Shown here: positions 31,748 through 39,450 of the stretch, one piece after another
How the letters are laid out: every line of letters begins with the position of its first letter
Numbering within the stretch: the stretch's first letter is position 1
Assembly (NCBI RefSeq): GCF_004402695.1
Contig: NZ_SOFL01000003.1
Coordinates: forward strand, 1-47,835
Source: Cryobacterium adonitolivorans
Lineage (GTDB): Bacteria > Actinomycetota > Actinomycetes > Actinomycetales > Microbacteriaceae
Length of the DNA stretch: 47,835 nt
Direction of reading: 5' to 3'
Notes under the pieces: model-generated
The model's database searches: none
What the model was told of the DNA's origin: nothing
What the model saw: only the letters and a program-made list of their open reading frames with translations
Translations under genes and position numbers: made by a program

Positions 31748-32760
31748 GTGTCGAGCGCGGCGCCGCCGCCAGGTCACGAGACGACACGTCGGGCCTGTTC
31801 CGGAGCCCGCCAGGGGCCCCAACGGTCACCTCGCCGGATGCCGTCGAGCGAGACGACACTTCGGGCCCGTTCGGGAGCGCTCAAGGGGCCCCAACTGCCA
31901 CCTCGGCTGCGCCGGGCGACGCGGGGACGGCGACGGCCGCATCGGGCGTCGTGCTCGACGGGGTCTCCCTCAGCATCGAGGGCACCAACATCCTGCAGGG
32001 CATCTCGGCGACCCTGCCGCCCGGCACCGTGACCGGACTGCTCGGGCCGAACGGCGCAGGCAAGTCCAGCCTGCTGCGGATCATCGCCGGCATCGAGCGG
32101 GCGGATGCCGGCACCGTCGCCCTGGACGGCGCCGTCGTGGGGCAGCTGCGCCGGCGGGAGGCCGCCCGGCGCATCGCGCTGCTGGAGCAGAACGTCGCCC
32201 CCAGCGTCGACCTGTCCGTGCGCGACGTGGTGCTGCTCGGCCGCATCCCGCACCGCAGCCGGCTGCTCGGAAGTTTCGGTGGCGACGACGACCTCGCCGT
32301 GGCCGTCGAGGCGCTGGCGATGGTGGGTGCAGGCGACCTCCTCGACCGGCGCTGGCACACCCTCAGCGGCGGTCAGCAGCAGCGCGTGCAGATCGCCCGG
32401 GCCCTGGCCCAACGGCCGAGCCTGCTGCTGCTGGACGAACCCACCAACCACCTCGACGTGAGTGCGCAGCTCTCGCTGCTGCACCAGGTGCGCGGGCTGG
32501 GCCTCACCTCGGTGCTCGCCCTGCACGACCTCAACCTCGCCGCGGCCTACTGCGACCGCATCGTGCTGCTGCAGGAGGGTCGGCTGGTCGCGTTCGGCAC
32601 GCCAGCCGAGGTGCTGCGCCCCGAGACCATCCGGGCGGTGTACGGCGTCGACTGCGACATCATGCCGCACCCCCGCACCGGGCTGCCGGTGATCGTGTTC
32701 TCCGGGCCAGACGAGCACGCCGCGCCCGGCCCGGCAGCCCCGACTGAAGGAAACCCATGA
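31744..32760 (+). CDS. Putative F420-0 ABC transporter ATPase with repeated N-extension
   Basis: The ABC domain runs from about residue 68: Walker A GPNGAGKSS, signature LSGGQQQR, Walker B LLLLDEPTNHLD and the H-loop ALHDLNLA, as in FecE/BtuD proteins. The 338 residues are longer than the usual 260 or so because residues 1-65 are an extra low-complexity segment made of two copies of a 24-residue unit starting RDDTSG. The real start of a normal homolog would be near residue 65, but the ATGA overlap with the permease gene supports ATG 31744. The stop overlaps the cofD start (ATGA). Confidence 0.88.
   Translation: MSVERGAAARSRDDTSGLFRSPPGAPTVTSPDAVERDDTSGPFGSAQGAPTATSAAPGDAGTATAASGVVLDGVSLSIEGTNILQGISATLPPGTVTGLLGPNGAGKSSLLRIIAGIERADAGTVALDGAVVGQLRRREAARRIALLEQNVAPSVDLSVRDVVLLGRIPHRSRLLGSFGGDDDLAVAVEALAMVGAGDLLDRRWHTLSGGQQQRVQIARALAQRPSLLLLDEPTNHLDVSAQLSLLHQVRGLGLTSVLALHDLNLAAAYCDRIVLLQEGRLVAFGTPAEVLRPETIRAVYGVDCDIMPHPRTGLPVIVFSGPDEHAAPGPAAPTEGNP
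31777..31920 (+). repeat. Two 72-bp direct repeats inside the ATPase gene
   Basis: Copies begin at 31777 and 31849 (both CGAGACGACAC) and share GGGGCCCCAAC and CACCTCG later in the unit. At 72 bp apart they stay in frame and encode RDDTSG-x-F-x-S-x2-GAP-x-x-TS twice. An in-frame tandem duplication in a coding extension. Confidence 0.7.
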
Positions 32761-34250
32761 CCCGAGTCACAGTTCTCGCCGGCGGCGTCGGCGGCGCCCG
32801 CTTCACCCGCGGGCTGCTGCAGCAGCTGGCATCCGTGGACGCCCGAGTTGCCGCGAATGACCCCTTCGGCAGCCGTGAAGGGGCATTTTCCGGCACGTCG
32901 GCGCAGGGAGCCACCGCCAGCGAGGTCACCGTGATCGTCAACACCGGCGACGACATGTGGCTCGACGGCCTGCGCATCTGCCCCGACCTCGACACCGTGA
33001 TGTACACCCTCGGCGGCGGCATCAGCGAGGAGCAGGGCTGGGGCCGCCCCGACGAGTCCCGGCGCACCTCCGCCGAGATCGCCGCCTACGGGCGCGGCTG
33101 GTCGTGGTTCACCCTCGGCGACCTCGACCTGGCCACCCACATCGTGCGCACCGACCTGCTGCGGGGCGGCGCCACCCTCAGCGCTGCCACCGAGTTCCTG
33201 TGCCGGCGTTGGCAGCCCGGCGCCCGGCTGCTGCCGATGAGCGACCAGTTCGTGGAGACTCATGTGCGGCTCGCGGCGGATGCCGACGAGCACCGGGCCG
33301 GCGACCTCATCCACTTCGAGGAGTGGTGGGTGCGCTACCGCGCCGGCAAGCCCGTCAGCGAGTTCGTGCAGGTGGGCCTGGCCGACGCCGTCGCGGCCCC
33401 CGGCGTGATCGAGGCCATCCTCGACGCGGACCTGGTGATCCTGCCGCCGTCGAACCCCGTCGTGTCGGTCGGCACGATCCTGAGCGTCCCGGGCATCCGT
33501 GACGCCCTCCGCAGCACCACGGCGCGGGTCGTGGGCGTCTCGCCGATCATCTCCGGCGCCTCGGTTCGCGGCATGGCCGACGCCTGCCTGAACACCATCG
33601 GCGTGCAGACCTCCGCCCTCGCGGTGGGGCTGCATTACGGCTCCCGCCGCGGCGACGGGGTGCTCGACGCCTGGCTCGTCGACAAGACGGATGCCGACGC
33701 TGTGCCCGCGCTCGAGGCCGCCGGCATCCGCGCTGTCGCTGTGCCGCTCTGGATGAGCGATGTGGCCGCGACCGCGCAGATCGCCGCCGAGGCCCTGCAC
33801 ATCGCCGCTGGTCTCACGGACGCGCCAACCCCTGACCTGCCGATCGCGGAGTTCGCCTTTCCCGGCCCGTTGCGCGACCGACTGGTGGCCGCCATCCTGG
33901 ACGGGTCGAAGACGTCCACGACGTCCACGCTCATCGAATACGGCATCGAGGACGTGCCGCTGCCCGTCGTCGGCAGCCGGCAGGTCGTGATCGACTCGGC
34001 CGGCCATCCGGTGGCGGTCATCGAGACCACCGGCGTGCGGGTGACTCGACTCGCCGACGTCGACCTCGACCATGCCCGCGACGAAGGCGAGGGCTATACC
34101 TCCGTGGCCGCCTGGCGGGCCGGCCATGAGACTTTCTGGCACAGCGACGACATGCGCGCCAGCATCGGCGACCCTGCCTTCACCGTGATCGATGACACCC
34201 CGGTTGTGCTCGAACGGATGCGGGTCGTGCGCGTGCTACCGCGCGCCTGA
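32757..34250 (+). CDS. cofD: CofD (F420-0 synthesis transferase) fused to an ASCH domain
   Basis: CofD/FbiA joins the activated lactyl or phosphoenolpyruvyl unit to Fo to give F420-0 or its dehydro form. Residues 1-350 carry VLAGGVGGARFTRGL at 6-20, VIVNTGDDMWLDGLRICPDL near 59-78 and ILPPSNPVVSVGTIL. Residues about 30-55 are an extra segment (NDPFGSREGAFSGTSAQG) not seen in normal CofD. From about 362 to the end is an ASCH domain: FPGPLRDRLVAAILDGSKTS, EGEGYTSVAAWRAGHETFWH, VVLERMRVVRVLPRA. The fusion gives 497 residues against about 330 for CofD. ASCH domains bind RNA or nucleosides in some proteins. No stop separates the halves. Start overlaps the ATPase stop. Confidence 0.88.
   Translation: MTRVTVLAGGVGGARFTRGLLQQLASVDARVAANDPFGSREGAFSGTSAQGATASEVTVIVNTGDDMWLDGLRICPDLDTVMYTLGGGISEEQGWGRPDESRRTSAEIAAYGRGWSWFTLGDLDLATHIVRTDLLRGGATLSAATEFLCRRWQPGARLLPMSDQFVETHVRLAADADEHRAGDLIHFEEWWVRYRAGKPVSEFVQVGLADAVAAPGVIEAILDADLVILPPSNPVVSVGTILSVPGIRDALRSTTARVVGVSPIISGASVRGMADACLNTIGVQTSALAVGLHYGSRRGDGVLDAWLVDKTDADAVPALEAAGIRAVAVPLWMSDVAATAQIAAEALHIAAGLTDAPTPDLPIAEFAFPGPLRDRLVAAILDGSKTSTTSTLIEYGIEDVPLPVVGSRQVVIDSAGHPVAVIETTGVRVTRLADVDLDHARDEGEGYTSVAAWRAGHETFWHSDDMRASIGDPAFTVIDDTPVVLERMRVVRVLPRA
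32861..32883 (+). repeat. Hairpin inside the extra CofD segment
   Basis: CCCCTTC at 32861-32867 pairs with GAAGGGG at 32877-32883 (7 bp, 9-nt loop), within the codons for the segment not found in ordinary CofD. The insert could derive from an in-frame palindromic element. Confidence 0.5.
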
Positions 34251-34284
34251 CCCGCCCGGGCAAGCGGAACCCCGCCGAGCGGCC

Positions 34285-34290
34285 TACTAT
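34285..34290 (+). promoter_or_regulatory. Possible -10 box before the coiled-coil gene
   Basis: TACTAT fits TANNNT and lies about 45 bp before the ATG at 34335, which has its own ribosome site (GGAAGGTGGA). A leadered transcript is likely. Confidence 0.35.
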
Positions 34291-34334
34291 CGCCGGTAAG
34301 TAATGCCGGTGCGATCACGGAAGGTGGAATCAAC

Positions 34335-34811
34335 ATGGACACTGCCACAGTCATTTGGATCATCGTGGGCATCGTCGTCGTGCTCGCCATCATCAGCGTG
34401 ATCGCCGTCGTCGCTTCCCGGCGCGGCAGGGAGCAGCGCGAGAAGAAACGCCTCGCCGACCAGGAGCGAGCCGAGGAGATGCGCCGGGAAGCCGAGGCCC
34501 GTGCAATCGACGCCCGCGAGAACGAGGCCAAGGCCACCCGGGCGCAGGCGGATGCCCAACAGGCGCAGGTAGACGCCGACCGGCTGCGCCAGGAAGCCGA
34601 CCAACGCCAGGCCGAAGCGCAGGACCTGCGCGCCCATTCCGAGCAGCAGAGCCGTCAGGCCGACGAGATCGATCCCACCGTGGACACGCGCCACGGCGGG
34701 CGCCACGACGACACCGCGACCGGTGCCGGCGAGTCAGACGAGCGCCCGGCGGCCACCGAGGCGCGCCACACCGAACAGCCCCCGCAGCAGGGCACCGACG
34801 ACCGGGCCTGA
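34335..34811 (+). CDS. Membrane-anchored coiled-coil protein, hypothetical
   Basis: A 158-residue protein with one N-terminal helix (residues 6-28: VIWIIVGIVVVLAIISVIAV), a basic stop-transfer (SRRGREQREKKR), and a long charged coiled coil rich in Ala, Glu, Gln and Arg from about 35 to 110. The C-terminal 45 residues are acidic and unstructured. No enzyme motif. Similar small membrane coiled-coil proteins occur in Actinobacteria without known function; a stress or envelope role is a guess. The ATG has a strong ribosome site. It is 84 bp after cofD but with its own -10-like box. Confidence 0.8.
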   Translation: MDTATVIWIIVGIVVVLAIISVIAVVASRRGREQREKKRLADQERAEEMRREAEARAIDARENEAKATRAQADAQQAQVDADRLRQEADQRQAEAQDLRAHSEQQSRQADEIDPTVDTRHGGRHDDTATGAGESDERPAATEARHTEQPPQQGTDDRA

Positions 34812-34919
34812 GACCGCCTTCTCGGCACCCTGGCCCTGCCGGGGAACACGCAGCCGCGCTACTCTCGGCTATGTCGAAGCGCCACGCGCCGACCCGCCCC
34901 CGAGCGAAGGGCCACCCTC

Positions 34920-35798
34920 ATGTCTCCTGCTCCCACGCCGACCCGCGCCTACGGCACCTGGCCGGGCGGGATGCCCTACCTCGCCGTCGGCTCCGGCCCG
35001 CCGCTGGTGTTCCTGCCCGGCACCACCCCGAACCATGAGGCTCCCGTGGGTGTCGAGCGTCGTTTCCACGCCCGGCAGGTGATGCCGTACGCCGGGTCGC
35101 GCAGGGTGTGGTGGGTGAACCGGCGGCCGGGCCTCGACCCCGCCGCCACGATGGCCGACATCGCCGCCGACTACGCCAATGCGATGCTGCGGCGTTTCGA
35201 CGAGCCCGTCGACGTGATCGGCGAGTCCACCGGCGGCAGCGTGGCGCTGCAGCTCGCCGCCGACCATCCGGCCGTCGTGAAGCGGCTCGTGATCGTGTCC
35301 GCCGCGTACAGGCTCAGCGAGGAGGGCCGCGACACCATGATGCGGGTGGCCGACCACGTTCTCGACGGCCGGCCGCGCGCCGCCGGCGCGGAGCTGATGC
35401 GGATGACGGGCTCCGGCGCCCTGTCCAACCGCCTGCTGGCGGGGCTGGGCTGGCTGGTCGGCAAGCCCTTCTTCGCCCGTGTCACCGCCGACCTGATGAC
35501 CACCATCCGGGCCGAGGATGGCTTCAACCTGCACACCAGGTTGGCCGACATCCTCGCCCCCACGCTCCTGATCGGCGGGGACCGGGATGCGTTCTACTCG
35601 GCCGAACTTTTCCGCCAGACGGCGGAGGGCATCCCCCGCGCTCACCTGGCCCTCTACTCCGGCCGAGGCCACATGAACACCGCCCTGGATCCCCGGTTCC
35701 TGACCGACGTGCTCACGTTCCTCGACCCGCCCGACGACGCCGGCTCGCCGGCCGGACCTCGGTACAGTGAGGGAGACATTCGTCCCACATCGAAGTGA
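34920..35798 (+). CDS. Alpha/beta hydrolase
   Basis: A 292-residue alpha/beta hydrolase. The oxyanion region GPPLVFLPGTTPNHEA is near 27-42, the nucleophile elbow GESTGGSVALQLA (Ser near 103), a later Asp in GGDRDAFYS and the catalytic His in YSGRGHMNTAL near 242 complete the triad. Substrate not inferable. ATG 34920 is preceded by GAAGGG; the stop overlaps the start of the yhhN gene by 4 nt, so the two are coupled and could act on lipid or ether-lipid products. A -10-like TACTCT at 34860-34865 is upstream. Confidence 0.88.
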   Translation: MSPAPTPTRAYGTWPGGMPYLAVGSGPPLVFLPGTTPNHEAPVGVERRFHARQVMPYAGSRRVWWVNRRPGLDPAATMADIAADYANAMLRRFDEPVDVIGESTGGSVALQLAADHPAVVKRLVIVSAAYRLSEEGRDTMMRVADHVLDGRPRAAGAELMRMTGSGALSNRLLAGLGWLVGKPFFARVTADLMTTIRAEDGFNLHTRLADILAPTLLIGGDRDAFYSAELFRQTAEGIPRAHLALYSGRGHMNTALDPRFLTDVLTFLDPPDDAGSPAGPRYSEGDIRPTSK

Positions 35799-36469
35799 GC
35801 ACAGTGCAAGAATCCCGTGTTGCCGTTCGGCCAGCACCATCCGTCCTTCCGTTTCTGCCGATCATCGTAGTCAGCCTGATCCACCTGGGCGCCATTCTGC
35901 TGTCCCTGTACGGCGTCGTGGAGTGGACGAAGCCGTTGCTCATGCCGGCGCTGGTGATCGGGCTCATCTGGGGCGCGCCGCAGCGTCAAGCGCCGGCCGT
36001 TGTGCTGGGGGTACTCGCCCTGGTCTTCTCCTGGGTGGGCGACGTCACCCTCCGGTGGTTCGTCATCGGCCTGGCATTCTTCCTGCTGGCGCACATTGCC
36101 TACCTCGCGCTTTTCGTCACCCGGCTCGCCGTGCGTCGGGTGCAATGGTGGGCCGTCGCCTATGCGGCCTGGCTCGTCGTGCTACTGACGATCCTGGGCG
36201 CACATACCGGCTCCCTGCTGATTCCGGTCATCGCCTACGGCATCGTGCTCTCTGCGATGGCCGCATTCGCGTCACGGTGCAACCGCTGGGTCGCGTGGGG
36301 CGGGGCACTCTTCGTCGTCTCGGACTCGATGCTGGCCATCAACAGATTCCTCCCGGCTGCCGGCATACCCCTGGCTGATTTTCTGATCATGGTCACCTAC
36401 ATCGCGGCCCAGACGCTCATCGTTTGGGGGTTGCTGCGGCACGAGCGGGCGCGGGTGGCTTCGGCGTAG
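35795..36469 (+). CDS. YhhN/TMEM86-family membrane protein (lysoplasmalogenase-like)
   Basis: A 224-residue polytopic protein with about seven to eight helices, in the YhhN family. Mammalian TMEM86B and bacterial members hydrolyse the vinyl-ether bond of lysoplasmalogens, but activity is not proved for most. Conserved acidic residues appear in FSWVGDVTLRW near 74-84 and FVVSDSMLAINRF near 170-182, the places usual for this family. Start GTG 35795 overlaps the hydrolase stop. Its last 198 bp are overlapped on the other strand by the end of the P-type ATPase gene. Confidence 0.85.
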   Translation: MSTVQESRVAVRPAPSVLPFLPIIVVSLIHLGAILLSLYGVVEWTKPLLMPALVIGLIWGAPQRQAPAVVLGVLALVFSWVGDVTLRWFVIGLAFFLLAHIAYLALFVTRLAVRRVQWWAVAYAAWLVVLLTILGAHTGSLLIPVIAYGIVLSAMAAFASRCNRWVAWGGALFVVSDSMLAINRFLPAAGIPLADFLIMVTYIAAQTLIVWGLLRHERARVASA

Positions 36470-38356
36470 CAGCCGCATCGCGTTGACGATCACGAGCAGA
36501 ACGGATGCCTCGTGCACGAGCATCCCCACGGCCATGCTCACGCCGCCCAGCAGCACCCCGGCCAGCAGCAGCACCACCGTGATCAGGGCGACGGCCACGT
36601 TCTGGTGCATGGTGCGCACGGTGCGCCGGGCCAGGTCGATGGCCACGGGCAACATCAGCAGGTTGTCACCCATCAGGGCGATATCGGCGGTTTCGACCGC
36701 CACCGCCGACCCGGCCGCGCCCATGGCGATGCCGACGTCCGCCGTGGCCAACGCCGGGGCATCGTTCACGCCGTCGCCCACCATCGCCACAACGTGCCCG
36801 TCCTGTTGCAGCCGCGTCACGACGTCGAGCTTGTCCTCGGGCAGCAGTGATGCCCGGATCTCATCGATGCCGACCGCGGCGCCGACCATGGCGGCCACCA
36901 GCGGGCCGTCGCCGGTGAGCATAATGACCCTGTGCACCCCGGCGGCGCGCAGCCCCGCCACCATGCGGGCGGCGTCGGGACGCACCTCGTCTGCAACCGC
37001 GAGGACCCCGGCCATGATGCCGTCGATCACGACGATCAGCGGTGTGCTTCCGCGGGCGGCGAGGCCGGCGGCCACCGTGACGGCCGCATCCGGGTCGTCG
37101 ATGGCGTGAGCGGCAAGCAGCGCCGGGTTGCCGATCAGCACGGTGCGCCCGGCCACGGCGGCGATTATGCCCTGGCCGGGAATCGACCTGATGGTGTCGG
37201 GCAGGTGGGTTCCACCGGCACCGGGAGCTCCGGCACAAGCGCCCGTCGTCGCGCTCTCCGCGGCGGCCAGCACGATCGCTCCGGCCAGCGGATGCTCGGA
37301 GCCGGCCTCGGCCCGAGCGGCCCAGCCGAGCACGTCGGCGCGGGTCAGTTCGGGGTTCAGCACCACCACGTCGGTCAGCACCGGGCGACCGCGGGTGAGG
37401 GTTCCGGTCTTGTCGACGGCGACGACCGTGATCCTGGATGCGGTCTCGAGGAACTCGCCGCCCTTGATCAGGATTCCGGACCGGGCGGCGCGGCCGATCC
37501 CGGCGACGATCGCGACAGGAATCGAGATGACCAGGGCGCCGGGGCAGCCGATCACCAGCAGCGTCAGCGCCAGGAACAGGTCGCCGGTGACCAGACCGAC
37601 GACCACGGCGAGCACCAGGATGCCGGGGGTGTACCAGGCGGAGAACCTGTCCATGAAGACCTGGGTCGGGGCGGTGGCGTCCTGCGCCTCCTCCACCCTG
37701 TGCACGATGCGGGCCAGGGTGGTGCCCGCGCCGACCTCGGTGGCCTCAACCTGCAGCAAACCGCCGGAGGACATCGTGCCGGCGAAGACCCTGTCGCCGG
37801 GGACCTTGGCCACCGGGAGGGATTCGCCCGTGATCGAGGCTTCGTCGAGGGTGCCGGTGCCCTGCGTCACGATGCCGTCCACCGGCACCCGCGCGCCGGT
37901 TTTGACCAGCACGGTCTCGCCGCTGAGCACGGCGGCGGCCGGCACCTCGGTCTGCGCGCCGCCACGCAGCACCAGGGCCACGTCGGGCGCCAGCGCCACG
38001 AGGGCGGTCAGGGCGGACCGGGTGCGGTTCAGGGTCGCCGTTTCGAGGGCGTGGCCGATGGCGAACAGAAAGGTCACCGCGGCGGCCTCCCAGTATTCGC
38101 CGAGTACGACAGCGCCCACCGTGGCCACGGTGACGAGCAGGTCGATGCCGACCACACGCCCCGACAGGCCGCGCAGGGCCGCCCGGGCGATCGGGGTGCC
38201 GGCCACAACGGCGGCCGCCACCATCGCCGTGTCCGAGACCAGGCTCAGCGATGGCACCAGACCGGCCAACCAGGCCGCCGCGATCAGCGTCCCGGACACG
38301 GCCGGAATCGTCCAACGGGTGTTCAGCCGGCGGCCGAGGCCGGCAGCGGTGCGCAT
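36272..38356 (-). CDS. P1B-type heavy-metal ATPase with CPG motif
   Basis: A 694-residue P1B ATPase without its own N-terminal metal-binding domain; that role is played by the separate HMA protein encoded just upstream. Motifs: TGESLPVAKVPGD, the transmembrane metal site LVIGCPGALVI near 268-278 (CPG instead of CPC, CPH or SPC), phosphorylation DKTGTLTRG near 311, SEHPLAGAI near 353 and VGDGVNDAPAL near 529. In the nitrite-reductase unit it may load copper for NirK or protect from it. The normal end would be near MRLLRR; an extra 45 residues run over the 3' end of the yhhN gene to a stop at 36272. Confidence 0.9.
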   Translation of the reverse strand: MRTAAGLGRRLNTRWTIPAVSGTLIAAAWLAGLVPSLSLVSDTAMVAAAVVAGTPIARAALRGLSGRVVGIDLLVTVATVGAVVLGEYWEAAAVTFLFAIGHALETATLNRTRSALTALVALAPDVALVLRGGAQTEVPAAAVLSGETVLVKTGARVPVDGIVTQGTGTLDEASITGESLPVAKVPGDRVFAGTMSSGGLLQVEATEVGAGTTLARIVHRVEEAQDATAPTQVFMDRFSAWYTPGILVLAVVVGLVTGDLFLALTLLVIGCPGALVISIPVAIVAGIGRAARSGILIKGGEFLETASRITVVAVDKTGTLTRGRPVLTDVVVLNPELTRADVLGWAARAEAGSEHPLAGAIVLAAAESATTGACAGAPGAGGTHLPDTIRSIPGQGIIAAVAGRTVLIGNPALLAAHAIDDPDAAVTVAAGLAARGSTPLIVVIDGIMAGVLAVADEVRPDAARMVAGLRAAGVHRVIMLTGDGPLVAAMVGAAVGIDEIRASLLPEDKLDVVTRLQQDGHVVAMVGDGVNDAPALATADVGIAMGAAGSAVAVETADIALMGDNLLMLPVAIDLARRTVRTMHQNVAVALITVVLLLAGVLLGGVSMAVGMLVHEASVLLVIVNAMRLLRRSHPRPLVPQQPPNDERLGRDVGDHDQKISQGYAGSREESVDGQHRVRDDEECPAPRDPAVAP

Positions 38357-38377
38357 GTCCCTCCCCCGACCTGGGCG

Positions 38378-38611
38378 TCAGAACGCGGCCAGGCGGGCGG
38401 TGTAGCCGGCCTTGCCGACCGCGGCGATGAGGGCATCCGTCGTTGCCAGGGCCGGGTCGTGGTCGATCTCGATGCGGGCGGAGGAGAAGAACACGGCCAC
38501 CCCGGTGACGCCGGGCAGCCGGCCGACCAGCTTCTCGATCTTGGCGACGCACGAGGGGCAGGAGAAGCCGTCGGCCCGCAGGATGGTGTGGGTGGTGGTG
38601 AGCGTCGTCAT
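38378..38611 (-). CDS. Heavy-metal-associated (HMA) metallochaperone, CopZ-like
   Basis: A 77-residue HMA-fold protein. The metal-binding motif is GFSCPSCVAKIEKL near residues 15-28, with two Cys in CxxC, and the rest (PGVTGVAVFFSSARIEIDHD) is a typical beta-alpha-beta-beta unit. It likely hands copper or another soft metal to the ATPase encoded 21 bp downstream, which lacks such a domain. AAAGGA lies 6 nt before the ATG. Confidence 0.92.
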   Translation of the reverse strand: MTTLTTTHTILRADGFSCPSCVAKIEKLVGRLPGVTGVAVFFSSARIEIDHDPALATTDALIAAVGKAGYTARLAAF

Positions 38612-38638
38612 GGTGTGTCCTTTCGTAGGGGCCGTGCA

Positions 38639-38654
38639 CCCCGGCTGACCGGGG
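38639..38654 (-). terminator. Hairpin after the FNR-like regulator gene
   Basis: CCCCGG-CTGA-CCGGGG is a 6-bp perfect stem between the regulator stop (38701) and the HMA start (38611). It has no T-run. It may weaken read-through between the nitrite and metal parts of the unit. Confidence 0.4.
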
Positions 38655-38700
38655 CAGTCACGACGTTACGGAGCCGGCTCGCCGGCGACCATGACGGCCG

Positions 38701-39450
38701 TCACTTTGCGGCGAGCAGGCCGGTCCGGTCGAGCACCGCGGTCCAGCGGCGGCCCGAGTCGATGAGTCCGTCGCGGCGGAGCCGGCTCATCGTGCGGGAC
38801 ACCGACTCGGCACTGGTGCCCGCCATGGCGGCCAGGTCGGCGCGGGTCAGGGGTAGCTGGATGAGGGTCGCGCCGGGGTCGTCGCCCGGCACGCCGAAGC
38901 TGTCGGCCAGGCGGAGCAGGCCGGCCGCCACCCGTTCGGTGACGGTGGCGGAGGCCTGCTCCTGCTCGGTGGAGCGGGCGCGGGCGAGACGGTCGGCGAC
39001 CACGTCGAGCACGCCAAGCGCCACCGACGGATACGCAAGCATCACCTCGCGGAAGGCGCCGGCGTCGATGCGGAGGGCGCAGGTGGTGACCAGGGCCACG
39101 GCCGTCTCGGTGTAGCCGCTGCGGCCCGCCCAGGTGAGGCCGCCGAGCACGTCTCCCGGCCCGAAGAAGTCGAGGCTGGTGCGCTGGCCGGCGGGGGTGG
39201 TGCGGAAGGCCTTCGCCTGGCCGGCCGCGAGCAGATAGACGTGCTCGGCGGGGTCGCCGGCGGTGAACACGGCCTCGCCGGCGGACCAGGCCAGCGACTC
39301 CATTTGTCTGCCGATCAAGGCCAGCTCGACGCCGGGCAGGTCGTGGAAGAGGCCGATCTGCCCGAGGATGCGCAGTTGCATCGCGGGCGGGCACGGGTGC
39401 GGGCGTCCGCAGGTGCTGCGCAGCGGCACCGTGCGCCGGGGCTCACTCAC
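38701..39450 (-). CDS. Crp/Fnr-family regulator with FNR-like cysteines
   Basis: A 249-residue protein with a cAMP-binding-type sensor domain (about 30-150) and a winged helix (about 185-240). The recognition helix GTSAESVSRTMSRLRRDGLI has E-x2-SR as in FNR. Cys14 and Cys20 (C-x5-C, as FNR C23/C29) and Cys124 (FNR C122) suggest an oxygen- or NO-sensitive iron-sulfur cluster, though one FNR Cys is missing; His18 is nearby. Start overlaps the NirK stop (ATGA), so sensor and enzyme are made together. A direct cyclic-nucleotide role looks less likely. Confidence 0.9.
   Translation of the reverse strand: MSEPRRTVPLRSTCGRPHPCPPAMQLRILGQIGLFHDLPGVELALIGRQMESLAWSAGEAVFTAGDPAEHVYLLAAGQAKAFRTTPAGQRTSLDFFGPGDVLGGLTWAGRSGYTETAVALVTTCALRIDAGAFREVMLAYPSVALGVLDVVADRLARARSTEQEQASATVTERVAAGLLRLADSFGVPGDDPGATLIQLPLTRADLAAMAGTSAESVSRTMSRLRRDGLIDSGRRWTAVLDRTGLLAAK

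Noticed and set aside
31748..31940. Separate small gene upstream of the transporter ATPase
   Set aside because: The ATGA overlap with the permease and one continuous frame show it is the N-terminal extension of the ATPase.
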